Shown here: piece after piece, positions 15,701-24,493 of the stretch
Layout: every line of letters begins with the position of its first letter
Numbering within the stretch: position 1 is the stretch's first letter
Assembly: GCA_021821465.1 (NCBI GenBank)
Contig: JAKACM010000027.1
Span: 1 to 48,304 of the forward strand
From: Bacillota bacterium
Lineage (GTDB): Bacteria; Bacillota; Sulfobacillia; Sulfobacillales; Sulfobacillaceae
DNA: 48,304 nucleotides
Reading direction: 5' to 3'
Translations under genes and position numbers: made by a program
Notes under the pieces: generated by a model
What the model was told of the DNA's origin: nothing
Databases searched by the model: none
What the model saw: the letters and a program-made list of their open reading frames with translations, nothing else

Positions 15701-17512
15701 TTAGAAAGGAGGAGCCAAAGGATGTCCGGGATTCACTAAGGCGATATAGTAATATCCGCCGAGCAAAAGAGCCATCAAAACAACGATGGTTCCTTGCATG
15801 AGGACATTGATCGCTACGGAACCGGGACGGTTTCGAAAATCCAGTTGAAAAATCTTCTGGGTAACAAACATGGAAGCCAATGCGCCGATAATAACTAAAG
15901 CCGCTTGCACAAATAATATCCAGTGGTAGGCAAAGCTTCGGGCATGCATGTGCATATCGGCTGTGCCCAGCATGTTCCAGCCAAAGCCGAAGGGATCGGA
16001 GATGACCTGGATAACGGTGGGACCATTGGTGAGTACTTTGGGCAGCTGCCGAGCCAAAATGCCTAAACCAAAGAGGGGAATCCATCCGTAAGAGTAACGG
16101 GTAAACAGTTCCCGTGCTTTAATTTGTCCTCGGCTGATCCATGAACTGGCACTGGCTATTAACCAACCCAGCAACGGAAACAGGAAAATGATGCCCAGAT
16201 AATCCAAGGGATTGGGATAGCCCGACAACTGTCCGTCAAGCGCTTTGGCAATTTGTACCCACCCGGTGAGATGACTAAGCCAATTGTCAAAAACCTGATA
16301 TTGCGGAGTAGCATTGACGATTTCGAAAAACAATGCGCCCATCATCAACGTCACACCGAAGGCTAAATCGAAGCGCTTCTTTTTAGGTTGGTAAGCTTCT
16401 TTCAAGGGAGCGTGGACGGATAAGCCAATGTTTTCGTAAGGGCATCCTTTGAAGCATTCACCGGTGAGTCCGCAATAAAAGTTTGAGGACATACTTCCGG
16501 GGTATTCGTACCAACCGCAACCATAGCTGCGGTTACTGCCGCGCATGCACTCTTTGGTGGTGCAGGTTTTGCACAATGTTCGGTCTTTGGCCCGGAATCC
16601 TTCAAAGGGCGCAACGGCGGAAACTACACCAATCACGCCGTTTAAAGGACATCCATAGTGGCAGAACGACCGTCGTTCAAAAGTCAGGGCATAGAAGAGA
16701 TCCCACAGAATAATTCCCGCCACCAACATGGAAGTAAAGGCGGGTTTGCCGGGACCGGCGACATTATAAAATTCTTCGGCCCAGGTGAGCCCCAGAAAAA
16801 AGAATACGGAAATTAGCAAAGTAGAATATTTTTGCGGCCATTTCAAGCCCAAAGTGAAGAGTTTTTTGCCTTTGCCGAAGAGACCCAGGCGCTGGACCCA
16901 TTCTGCCTGCGCACTGAAAGGACAAATCAGACACCAGGCTCTTCCCACCCCAATCATCAAAACGAATAAGACTCCGAACCACACATACCAAGTGATAACG
17001 GTGGCGAAGTTGCGATTGGGGTTCACGACGCCGACGAGACCGGCGATGATCACAATATTGAAAATAATCACATTGGGCAATTGGGCCGCAAATTGGTACC
17101 AGCGACGATGAAACAACCAGCGAAAGAAGGCATTCTGGGTTAAGTCATAGCGTTTCCCCGTCACCGAGCGAAAAAAGTCTCGTTGCATCTCGGCCTTTTG
17201 GACTCCTAGGGTATCTGCCTGCGGATTTCTTTCTTTCGGTCCGGCAAATTCCCAGCGGCCGCTCCAGTTCTTAGCTATGTCCCGAATGGCCATGATGACA
17301 TAGAACAAGGTGGTCGGGATCCAAATGGCGAAGAAAATCAGACTGCGCCAGGTGGCAATGTGGGTCGGGGACTTAAGCATCCACCAAGAGTAGTCCACAA
17401 ACACCGCCATCATAAAAAGCGCGAGGCCGATGGGTGCTAAACGGTCCAACCATTTGTAAATCGGTTTGGCATAGGGAGAGGTTTGGCGTGATACTTGTTG
17501 CGGTGTGGCCAT
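15701..17512 (-). CDS. NapH/NosR/CcoG-like membrane polyferredoxin
   Basis: 603 residues from the ATG at 17512, which sits about nine bases after AGGGAG. A second ATG three codons upstream is too close. About 11 hydrophobic segments. The paired motifs WCLICP (193-198) and CHYGCP (284-289) are the hallmark of NosR/NapH proteins. A cytosolic Cys-rich region at about 314-357 (CKTC, ECM, GCGW, YCG, ECFKGCPY) could bind two further clusters, though its spacing is not the standard ferredoxin one. Long membrane extensions at both ends make it larger than NapH (about 290). Family members move electrons between quinol and Fe-S partners across or along the membrane. Here it is encoded with two ferredoxins opposite nuoA. 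Confidence 0.85.
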   Translation of the reverse strand: MATPQQVSRQTSPYAKPIYKWLDRLAPIGLALFMMAVFVDYSWWMLKSPTHIATWRSLIFFAIWIPTTLFYVIMAIRDIAKNWSGRWEFAGPKERNPQADTLGVQKAEMQRDFFRSVTGKRYDLTQNAFFRWLFHRRWYQFAAQLPNVIIFNIVIIAGLVGVVNPNRNFATVITWYVWFGVLFVLMIGVGRAWCLICPFSAQAEWVQRLGLFGKGKKLFTLGLKWPQKYSTLLISVFFFLGLTWAEEFYNVAGPGKPAFTSMLVAGIILWDLFYALTFERRSFCHYGCPLNGVIGVVSAVAPFEGFRAKDRTLCKTCTTKECMRGSNRSYGCGWYEYPGSMSSNFYCGLTGECFKGCPYENIGLSVHAPLKEAYQPKKKRFDLAFGVTLMMGALFFEIVNATPQYQVFDNWLSHLTGWVQIAKALDGQLSGYPNPLDYLGIIFLFPLLGWLIASASSWISRGQIKARELFTRYSYGWIPLFGLGILARQLPKVLTNGPTVIQVISDPFGFGWNMLGTADMHMHARSFAYHWILFVQAALVIIGALASMFVTQKIFQLDFRNRPGSVAINVLMQGTIVVLMALLLGGYYYIALVNPGHPLAPPF

Positions 17513-17718
17513 TATTCCCATCTCCCTTGGTTAAAACGACTGATAACCATTGCGGCACCCACACTCAGCCACAGTGCAATGGTCATGACGTCGACCGACA
17601 GTAAATCGGGGGTATGGGTGTCAATGCCCAGAGCCAACAATCCCCCCAGAACGGCGCCGATACAAAGAAATCCCCAGTCGAATTTTCTATTGGGGTTCTT
17701 TTCGCGGGATTTGAGCAT
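17512..17718 (-). CDS. Small two-helix membrane protein, first gene of the Fe-S operon
   Basis: 68 residues with two hydrophobic segments (FLCIGAVLGGLLALGI and MTIALWLSVGAAMVI), a basic N-terminus and a basic C-terminus. GGAGGTGG precedes the ATG. Its stop overlaps the polyferredoxin start, so the two are coupled and likely form a complex. I do not recognise the family. It may be a small membrane subunit or assembly factor for the polyferredoxin. Confidence 0.75.
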   Translation of the reverse strand: MLKSREKNPNRKFDWGFLCIGAVLGGLLALGIDTHTPDLLSVDVMTIALWLSVGAAMVISRFNQGRWE

Positions 17719-18176
17719 GTATCCACCTCCAATTTATCGTTACCGTCTTCCACCACTTGGGGCATCATATTTATCTATCCCCATCGGGTCAGCTCTTCAC
17801 CGAGAGCCTGTCAAGGCACGATCGACACAATATCTTTAAAACCAGAGGATTCAGCCAATTCGGAAGGTAGAACCCTTCCATCCATTCAGCTCATGAGAAA
17901 ATAGTACTAATCACGAAGAACTAGCCAAATGGTTATGATATATAGTAAAATAACCTGCGAGAAAGTCAAGTAAGAAAACGGCCATTTTAGGGGAAATTTT
18001 ATTTGGTATTGCATTTTAAGTCGGGACACATTACCATCTTCAATAAACTTCATCAAGGATATGGTAGCAATTGTTATAGTCACTAAGAACTAAACAGAAC
18101 CTCGTGACGAAGTTTCTGCGAAGTTGTGGGTATAGTGTGGCAATTGATGCTAATCAAGCAAAAAGGGGGATGTATT
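17719..18176. promoter_or_regulatory. Divergent intergenic region between the Fe-S operon and the nuo operon
   Basis: 458 bases, AT-rich, with no gene supported. Divergent promoters for both operons must lie here. For the nuo side TATAGT at 18131-18136 is a possible -10 box with no good -35. For the Fe-S side the AT-rich stretch around 17933-17955 could hold one. A shared region allows joint control of the two operons, but no operator can be defined. Confidence 0.5.
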
Positions 18177-18533
18177 GTGCTCATTAGCCGTACAATTTTG
18201 ATCTATCTGGCTTTAGGTCTTATCATCCCCTTCTCTATGGAGCGGATAGGAGGGTTGTTGAGAGAGAAGACGACCGGCCGTGGTGCGAGCGAAGAAAGCT
18301 ATGAATCCGGCATCAAAGCCGAGGGTGATACCTGGATGCCGCAATATCTTCGTTACTACATCTATGCGTTAGTGTTTGTGCTATTTGATGCGGAAACCGC
18401 CGTTTTGTTTCCCTGGGCCGATGCCTTTCACAAAATCCCTCCTCTCTTGGGAATTCAGGCCATGGTGTTTATTGTCTTGTTGCTTTTCGGACTGCTGTAC
18501 GCCTGGAAAAAGGGGGCCCTGAAATGGGAGTGA
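18177..18533 (+). CDS. nuoA: NADH-quinone oxidoreductase subunit A
   Basis: 118 residues with three hydrophobic segments. The family motif [10 protein letters not shown] at about 41-50 is followed by [12 protein letters not shown] in the second helix. It is a membrane-arm subunit at the junction with the peripheral arm and helps shape the quinone channel. GTG start at 18177, with GGGGGA upstream. An in-frame ATG 17 codons earlier adds non-homologous sequence. It overlaps nuoB by 10 bases. First gene of an 11-gene operon. Confidence 0.93.
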   Translation: MLISRTILIYLALGLIIPFSMERIGGLLREKTTGRGASEESYESGIKAEGDTWMPQYLRYYIYALVFVLFDAETAVLFPWADAFHKIPPLLGIQAMVFIVLLLFGLLYAWKKGALKWE

Positions 18534-19075
18534 AGCGGCACGAAAATTCCGCCGAGGAAGGGTTAAGACGACAATTAGGGTTTGCCCTGCTCGACGATTT
18601 GGTGGCATGGGCCCGCAAGTCTTCTTTGTGGCCGATGGCTTTCGGTTTGGCTTGTTGTGCCATTGAAATGATGACCACGGGATCATCGAATTACGACATT
18701 GACCGTTTTGGCATGGTCTTTCGGGCAAGTCCCAGACAGTCCGATGTCATGATTGTTTCCGGCACGGTAACGCAAAAGATGGCTCCGGTGTTAAGACGGC
18801 TTTACGAGCAGATGCCCGAGCCCCGTTATGTTATCAGCATGGGCGCTTGCGCCACCTCGGGAGGTCCTTTCTTCGATGTATACAGTGTCATCAAAGGTGT
18901 CGATACCATTGTGCCTGTCGACATCTATGTTCCCGGTTGTCCTCCGCGTCCGGAGGCCTTAATGTGGGGAATTTTTCAACTGCAAGAAAAAATCACGGGG
19001 AAATCGGCGATCCCTGTTCGGCGCTTAGAGGCCCAAAACCGAACTTATCCCTTTTGGCAGGAGGAAGACGTATGA
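18524..19075 (+). CDS. nuoB: NADH-quinone oxidoreductase subunit B
   Basis: 183 residues. Ligands of the terminal N2 cluster are all present: the adjacent pair Cys44-Cys45 ([10 protein letters not shown]), Cys109 (MGACAT) and Cys139 (GCPPRP). The cluster hands electrons to quinone. Starts inside the nuoA gene and ends with an ATGA overlap to nuoC. Normal length for the family. Confidence 0.95.
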   Translation: MGVKRHENSAEEGLRRQLGFALLDDLVAWARKSSLWPMAFGLACCAIEMMTTGSSNYDIDRFGMVFRASPRQSDVMIVSGTVTQKMAPVLRRLYEQMPEPRYVISMGACATSGGPFFDVYSVIKGVDTIVPVDIYVPGCPPRPEALMWGIFQLQEKITGKSAIPVRRLEAQNRTYPFWQEEDV

Positions 19076-19452
19076 TCAAAGACGTTGTCCTTGCGGAAAA
19101 ACTTATTGAAACGGCTCGAGAATATCTGGAGCAGGGATATATTTTTCCGGTGGTGCACACAGCGGTGGACCACGGAACAAGTTTGGAATTAATTTATGTG
19201 CTGAGAGATCTTACTGATCTCAGCAAAGAAGATCGGATGTTGTCGGTGCCAGTGGATGCCCAAGATCCACAAGTCAATTCCCTCACCCCTTTGATACCCG
19301 GGCTTGTCTTTCAGGAACGGGAAGTCTATGACCTCTTTGGAGTGGTTTACGAAGGACATCCCGATCTCAGAAGATTGTTGCTGCCGGAGGGATTTGTCGG
19401 CCATCCTTTGCGCAAAGACTATACCCAGACCCAAGGAGATGTTGTCGGATGA
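19072..19452 (+). CDS. nuoC: NADH-quinone oxidoreductase subunit C
   Basis: 126 residues, a short version of the 30-kDa subunit. The family signature ERE-x-YDLFG-x8[12 protein letters not shown] lies at about 80-106 and the end GHPLRKDY is conserved. It is a peripheral-arm scaffold without cofactors that binds NuoD. GGAGGAAG precedes the ATG, which overlaps the nuoB stop. It is separate from nuoD, unlike the fused NuoCD of enteric bacteria. Confidence 0.92.
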   Translation: MIKDVVLAEKLIETAREYLEQGYIFPVVHTAVDHGTSLELIYVLRDLTDLSKEDRMLSVPVDAQDPQVNSLTPLIPGLVFQEREVYDLFGVVYEGHPDLRRLLLPEGFVGHPLRKDYTQTQGDVVG

Positions 19453-20564
19453 TTGCGGAACGAGACGGTATTACCCAAGAAGAACTCGTGCTCAACTTGG
19501 GTCCGCAGCATCCCAGCACTCATGGGGTCTTTCGAATGGTGTTGGAATGCCGCGGAGAGAGCATTGTCGGCGTAACACCCCATATGGGTTATCTACACCG
19601 GGGATTCGAGAAATTAGCGGAACGGCGGAGTGCAGTGCAGTATCAGCCGTACCCTGATCGATGGGATTATCTGGCGGCGATGTTTGATGAGATGGCTTAT
19701 ATTGGCGCAGGGGAAGCGTTGATCGGCATTGAAGTGCCTATGCGGGTCGAATGGCTCAGGGGCATTGTTATGGAACTAAATCGTTTGTCGAGTCATCTCT
19801 TGTGGCTTGGCACATTTTTGCTTGACGTGGGGGCTTTGTCTCCTTTCCTCTATACCTTTCGGGAAAGGGAAATGATTCTCGATCTGTTGATGGAACTGAC
19901 GGGAGCGCGATTGACATACTCCTATCTGCGTTTTGGCGGTGTGGCCCATGACGCCGAAGATATTTGGCTGAAGAAAATCCGAGCGGGAATTCCTTATTTC
20001 CGCCGCCGTGTCCGGGAATATCGCCAACTCATCGATGAGAATGAGATTTTTTGCCAACGAGTGCAAAATATCGGCATCATTGACGGGAATACGGCCATTC
20101 GCTATGGCTTAAGCGGGCCGATGCTCAGAAGTTCAGGGGTCAAATGGGACTTGCGCCACTCTCGCCCATACGGGATATACCGACAGATCGAGACTCCTGT
20201 GATGAGTCGCGAAAAAGGAGATACCTTTAGCCGCTATCAGGTGAGAATGGATGAAATGGAAGGATCTTTGGATCTGCTGACGATGTTCTTGGAGGGCATT
20301 GAGGCAGGCCCGATCCATGCCAAGGTTCCAAAGAATATCAAGTTTCCAGAGAAAGAGATCTATTATGCGGTCGAGGGGCCTCGGGGAGAGTTGGGCGTGT
20401 ATTTGGTTGGTGACGGAACTCCTCATGCCAAACGTATGAAAATTCGGCCCCCCAGCCTTTTCAATCTTCAGGTCTTGTCCCATTTGCTTATTGGTCACAC
20501 CCTATCCGACGCCGTCGCCATTTTGGGCAGTGTCGATATCGTTTTGGGGGAGGTGGACCGATGA
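19449..20564 (+). CDS. nuoD: NADH-quinone oxidoreductase subunit D
   Basis: 371 residues of the 49-kDa family, related to [NiFe]-hydrogenase large subunits. [13 protein letters not shown] at about 17-29 is conserved and carries the His residues near the quinone head group. [11 protein letters not shown] and [16 protein letters not shown] also match. The C-terminal DIVLGEVDR closes the family. Coupled by ATGA to nuoC and overlapping nuoH by four bases. Confidence 0.95.
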   Translation: MIAERDGITQEELVLNLGPQHPSTHGVFRMVLECRGESIVGVTPHMGYLHRGFEKLAERRSAVQYQPYPDRWDYLAAMFDEMAYIGAGEALIGIEVPMRVEWLRGIVMELNRLSSHLLWLGTFLLDVGALSPFLYTFREREMILDLLMELTGARLTYSYLRFGGVAHDAEDIWLKKIRAGIPYFRRRVREYRQLIDENEIFCQRVQNIGIIDGNTAIRYGLSGPMLRSSGVKWDLRHSRPYGIYRQIETPVMSREKGDTFSRYQVRMDEMEGSLDLLTMFLEGIEAGPIHAKVPKNIKFPEKEIYYAVEGPRGELGVYLVGDGTPHAKRMKIRPPSLFNLQVLSHLLIGHTLSDAVAILGSVDIVLGEVDR

Positions 20565-21466
20565 ATAGCCTGATAGTGGCGAGTTTGGTGGGGATGCTCC
20601 TTCCCGGTATGGCTGCATTTTTGTTGTGGTACGAACGGCGCCTTTTGGCTAGACTGCAGGTTCGCATGGGACCAAACCGTGTAGGCCCGCAAGGATTGTG
20701 GCAGTCTTTGGCGGATATCATCAAGCTTTTGTCCAAGTCGGACACGGTGCCGGAAGGGGCCAATCTCTGGCTATTCAAGCTCGCGCCGGTCATGGCATTT
20801 CTGCCTGTTTTTATGGCCTTTGCGGCGTTGCCGCAATTGGACCCGCGTCTTAATATCGGAATTTTGTATCTTACGGCCATATTGAGTTTGTCGGCTTTGT
20901 CATTCTTGGCTGCGGGTATGGGGTCACATAGCAAATACGCCTTGCTGGGGGGGTTCAGGGCCACGGCGCAAATGGTGAGTTATGAAATTCCCCTGACTTT
21001 GGCTCTCTTGGGACCGGCAATGGCGGCGGGATCATTAAATCTCAATGTAATAGCTGCCTGGCAGCAGCATCGTCTGCCCTATATTCTGACGCAACCTTTG
21101 GGAGCCATCGGGTTTTTCATAGCGGCCATGGCTGAAGCCCATCGCCCGCCCTTTGATTTGGCTGAAGCCGAATCGGAATTGGTGGCGGGATATCACGTGG
21201 AATACAGTGGGGTCCGCTTTGCCCTATTTGTGGTTTCGGAATATGCGCATCTTCTCTTGTTGTGCTGGCTCGTGGCGGTGATTTATCTGGGGGCAGGTAC
21301 GCCTTGGCTGCTCGCTGCGGAAATTATGATCATGGTTTCGGTTGTTATCTGGCTTAGAGCCACAATGCCCCGTATTCGGGCCGACCAGCTGATGGCTTTA
21401 GGGTGGAAAGTCCTGATTCCCTTGACTTCTTTGAATATCTTGTGGATATGCGTATGGAATCTTTGA
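20561..21466 (+). CDS. nuoH: NADH-quinone oxidoreductase subunit H
   Basis: 301 residues, about eight hydrophobic helices. ERRLLARLQVRMGPNRVGPQG at about 25-45 is the cytosolic loop lining the quinone channel. EAHRPPFDLAEAESELVAGYHVEYSG at about 192-217 holds the conserved acidic residues near the quinone site. It joins the Q-module to the proton pumps. Slightly shorter than enteric NuoH (about 325). Confidence 0.95.
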   Translation: MNSLIVASLVGMLLPGMAAFLLWYERRLLARLQVRMGPNRVGPQGLWQSLADIIKLLSKSDTVPEGANLWLFKLAPVMAFLPVFMAFAALPQLDPRLNIGILYLTAILSLSALSFLAAGMGSHSKYALLGGFRATAQMVSYEIPLTLALLGPAMAAGSLNLNVIAAWQQHRLPYILTQPLGAIGFFIAAMAEAHRPPFDLAEAESELVAGYHVEYSGVRFALFVVSEYAHLLLLCWLVAVIYLGAGTPWLLAAEIMIMVSVVIWLRATMPRIRADQLMALGWKVLIPLTSLNILWICVWNL

Positions 21467-21547
21467 GAAGCCTAGGCGATTTTGAGTGAAAAGAAAAAAG
21501 TGGTGCAACAGAAAGGAAAAAATCAACAGATTAAGGAGGGAGTTCCT

Positions 21548-21973
21548 GTGCATGTCAAGCAAATCGGGCGCGGTTTGGCAAATGGACTTAAGGTGACGGC
21601 ATCCCATCTCTTGAAGCGTCCGATTACCCGTCCCTACCCGGACCAAAGGGCGGCGACTCCCCCTAGATTTCGGGGAGCGCACCGACTCATAGCGGAAGAT
21701 TGTGTGGTTTGTCATGCCTGTGATCGTGTCTGTCCGGTGGATTGCATCACGATTAAAGGATATCGCGGGGAAGATCGCAAGTTTGTTTTGGAACAGTTTG
21801 ATATTGATTACAACCTCTGCATGTTCTGCAATTTGTGCGTCGAAGCTTGTCCCCCCACGTGTTTGTTAATGGGACCCGAGTTCGAAATTTCGTCCGCAAC
21901 CCGTCGTGAGTTGGTGTGGACTTTAAAGGATTTGAGTTACACGAAAAAGAGCGAGAAGGAGGGATCTTTGTGA
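21548..21973 (+). CDS. nuoI: NADH-quinone oxidoreductase subunit I
   Basis: 141 residues from a GTG at 21548 preceded by AAGGAGGG. The frame stays open to a TTG at 21482, which would add a lysine-rich stretch. Two [4Fe-4S] motifs: Cys52/55/58 with Cys62-Pro, and Cys91/94/97 with Cys101-Pro, each donating its last Cys to the other cluster. These bind clusters N6a and N6b. In a complex without NuoEFG this subunit is the likely entry point for electrons from ferredoxin. Confidence 0.93.
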   Translation: MHVKQIGRGLANGLKVTASHLLKRPITRPYPDQRAATPPRFRGAHRLIAEDCVVCHACDRVCPVDCITIKGYRGEDRKFVLEQFDIDYNLCMFCNLCVEACPPTCLLMGPEFEISSATRRELVWTLKDLSYTKKSEKEGSL

Positions 21974-22449
21974 GCCTCATGCCCGTCACTTATGGAGTGA
22001 GCACTGCCGTGACCGTGGCTTGCGCCGTGGGCGTCATGTTGGCCAAAAGACCTCTTTTGGCCGGCTATCTGTTGACTTTAACCATGGTGGGTGTGGGCGT
22101 GTTGTTTTGGGAATTGAAAAGTCCTGTATTGGCCGGGATTCAGATTCTCGTTTATGGCGGCGGAGTGCTGGTCATGGTCTTATTTGTCGTGATGTTGACT
22201 CCGGCAGGGAAGACATCAATGGATTGGTCTTCTGCCTGGGGTATGGCTTGGATTTTTTCTCCTTTGGCCGGCTATTTGGCTTTTCGTACGTATCCCCTTC
22301 ACGCTCCCATCATTTCCGGGCGGACTCTGGGTCTGGCTCTTTTGATAAGGCAGGGGTTCTCCTTGGAAGTTTTGGCCGTATTGTTGCTGTTGGCTTTAAT
22401 TACCTCTCTGGCCATTGTCATGACCCAAGAAGGAGAAAAGACGCCATGA
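21970..22449 (+). CDS. nuoJ: NADH-quinone oxidoreductase subunit J
   Basis: 159 residues, five hydrophobic helices. GIQILVYGGGVLVMVLFVVMLT at about 58-79 is the conserved third helix with the pi-bulge involved in coupling. GTG start at 21970 inside the nuoI stop (GTGA), with GGAGGG upstream. Ends with an ATGA overlap to nuoK. Confidence 0.92.
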   Translation: MSLMPVTYGVSTAVTVACAVGVMLAKRPLLAGYLLTLTMVGVGVLFWELKSPVLAGIQILVYGGGVLVMVLFVVMLTPAGKTSMDWSSAWGMAWIFSPLAGYLAFRTYPLHAPIISGRTLGLALLIRQGFSLEVLAVLLLLALITSLAIVMTQEGEKTP

Positions 22450-22745
22450 CTTATTTCCCTGCTCTGATTCTGGCTCTCTTTGGACTGGGGGTTGTGATCA
22501 AAAATCGCCAAGCCGTTCTGATGTTCATGGGTGTCGAGATTCTGTTGGCGGCGGCAAATTGGACCGTGTTATTGGCGGTTGATCAACACCTGATAAATCA
22601 ACATGTGGCAGTGTTTGTCCTCTTCGGCATCGTGGTGGCGGCGGCGGAAGCGACAATAGGATTATCTATTGTCATGAGATTGGCAAAGAGGCACAAGACG
22701 ATCGATGTCGGTCGATTTAGCCAGCTTGGGGACGGGAGGGAATAA
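22446..22745 (+). CDS. nuoK: NADH-quinone oxidoreductase subunit K
   Basis: 99 residues, three helices. The two buried glutamates used in proton transfer are visible in FMGVEILLAAANW and AAAEATIGLSIVM. Overlaps the nuoJ stop by four bases. Standard size. Confidence 0.94.
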   Translation: MTYFPALILALFGLGVVIKNRQAVLMFMGVEILLAAANWTVLLAVDQHLINQHVAVFVLFGIVVAAAEATIGLSIVMRLAKRHKTIDVGRFSQLGDGRE

Positions 22746-22746
22746 C

Positions 22747-24411
22747 ATGTTGTTATTTGTCATTTTTACACCTCTTCTAGCCGGCATTGCGGGGGCTCTT
22801 TTTCATGGGCGGATAAGAGCCAGGATATTGGCTCGGATTATGACGGGCTTGTCGGTGGTCATTTTGGGGGGAAGTGTGATCGCAGCCTTTGGCCCTCCCA
22901 GGGAAGTCGGCTGGATGTTTTTGCAACTCTCCCATTATTCCTTGCCGTTGGCGTTAGCCACGGGACATCTGGTCGGATGGATGGCGATGCTAACGGCTTT
23001 GGTCAATACCTTGGCACAATTCTACTCTTTGGGATATTTTGCTCAAGATTCCCGGCAGGGGTATTTTCAATCGGTTCTTTTGGCATTTACCGGATCCATG
23101 CTCTTAACAGTCTTTGGGTTGAACCTGTTTACGCAGTTCGTGGGCTGGGAATTCATGGGTATCGGGTCGTATCTGTTGGTGGGATACTTCCGAACCCAAC
23201 ACAGCGCCAGGTATGCTGCCTCCAAGGCTATGATGGTGACGCGTATAGGGGACGTGTTTTTTTTACTGGCAGTGGTCTATTCCGTGGTGCATGGACAAGA
23301 TTCCATAACACAGCTCAATCATTACGGTGCCGGGATTATTGCATGGGCTTTAGTGGCAGCTGTGGCAGCCAAGTCCGCCCAAGGTCCCAATCTTTCCTGG
23401 CTTTTGGATGCCATGGCGGGGCCGACTCCCGCCAGTGCCTTAATTCATGCGGCGACTATGGTTGCGGCCGGACCGTACCTCTTGATAAGGTATTTCCCGT
23501 TGCTCATCCATACTCCGGGGGTGCTCCCCGCTCTCATTGCCATCGGGGGGATTACGGCCGTGGCGGCGGGAATAGGGGCGATAGGCTCACACGAAGCCAA
23601 AAGGCTTTTGGCCTTTTCGACCGTTAGTCAGTTGGGAATGATGGTATTGGCCGTGGGCCTCGGATTTCCTCAGGTTGCTTGGACTTTATTGGTGGCTCAC
23701 GCCTTTTACAAGGCGCTGCTCTTTTTTGTTGCGGGTATCGCTTCTCACCGGGCACAATCCGGTCTCTTGTCCCAATTGAGAGGGAGTTTGAGCGGATTTG
23801 AATTGGGTGTACTGTTTATGATCGGGGCTTTAGGGGTCAGCGGGTTGCCGCCGACCGGAGGATTTCTGGCTAAAGAAGCTTTGTTTTATATTTCTCAGGG
23901 GTCCTTTTTGCATATTGTGTTGGATTTTACCTTGTCTTTTCTGGGAGGGGCCTATACGGGACGGTTGGTTAAGCCATTTGCCGTCAAATCTCATGCTCCC
24001 CTCACTTCCGTGAGTGCGTGGATGCTCATGCCGGCCATCGTGTTAAGCTTTTTGGTCCTGTTGAATTTTATCTGGCATCCTTGGGTGTCTCTTGCCGCTA
24101 TCTCGTTTGCCGCCTCATGGCCCAGTCTTCTATTCGTGGCATTGGGGGCCGTAATGGGCTTCTTGTGGAATAAGTCCTTCCGTCTCTTTTCGGGATGGGT
24201 CTTTTCGGTATTGTGGAGGTTATTGCACAGCGCGGAAAAGAGTGCGGTCTGGCTGGACAATGCCTTGTCTCAAGGAGTGTGGGCCACACATTGGGTGGCG
24301 ACCTGGATGACAAAACCAGTGCATTGGGGGGGATCGGGAATAGCCAGGCGTTATGTGTTGATCTCCGGTGCCGCCTTGGCCCTTTTGATAATCTGGAATA
24401 TTCATCCTTAA
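22747..24411 (+). CDS. nuoL: NADH-quinone oxidoreductase subunit L
   Basis: 554 residues of the antiporter-like family (Mrp/proton-translocating type). FVGWEFMGIGSYLLVGY holds the conserved Glu of helix 5. KSAQGPNLSWLLDAMAGPTPASALIHAATMVAAG is the discontinuous helix 7 with its Lys. FYKALLFFVAGI holds the central Lys. Start at 22747 (GGGAGGG upstream), not the longer frame from 22705, which lies inside nuoK. It is shorter than enteric NuoL (about 613), so the long lateral helix may be reduced. Confidence 0.93.
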   Translation: MLLFVIFTPLLAGIAGALFHGRIRARILARIMTGLSVVILGGSVIAAFGPPREVGWMFLQLSHYSLPLALATGHLVGWMAMLTALVNTLAQFYSLGYFAQDSRQGYFQSVLLAFTGSMLLTVFGLNLFTQFVGWEFMGIGSYLLVGYFRTQHSARYAASKAMMVTRIGDVFFLLAVVYSVVHGQDSITQLNHYGAGIIAWALVAAVAAKSAQGPNLSWLLDAMAGPTPASALIHAATMVAAGPYLLIRYFPLLIHTPGVLPALIAIGGITAVAAGIGAIGSHEAKRLLAFSTVSQLGMMVLAVGLGFPQVAWTLLVAHAFYKALLFFVAGIASHRAQSGLLSQLRGSLSGFELGVLFMIGALGVSGLPPTGGFLAKEALFYISQGSFLHIVLDFTLSFLGGAYTGRLVKPFAVKSHAPLTSVSAWMLMPAIVLSFLVLLNFIWHPWVSLAAISFAASWPSLLFVALGAVMGFLWNKSFRLFSGWVFSVLWRLLHSAEKSAVWLDNALSQGVWATHWVATWMTKPVHWGGSGIARRYVLISGAALALLIIWNIHP

Positions 24412-24493
24412 AGTCTGTTGTGCTTAAGAATTTTTTGAAGAGACCCATTATTATTGTCCAACTTGGGGCAACTGGAAAGGAGGTTTATGGACT
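24412..24493 (+). other. The widest gap inside the nuo operon
   Basis: 82 bases between nuoL and nuoM, where most neighbouring genes overlap or are a few bases apart. A short inverted pair CTTAA/TTAAG (about 24411-24430) is followed by AATTTTTT. It could be a weak attenuator that lowers expression of nuoM and nuoN, but the stem is only five base pairs. Confidence 0.35.

Noticed and set aside
22020..22445. Long in-frame extension ahead of nuoK
   Set aside because: It lies within nuoJ. NuoK has its own ATG overlapping the nuoJ stop and a standard length from there.
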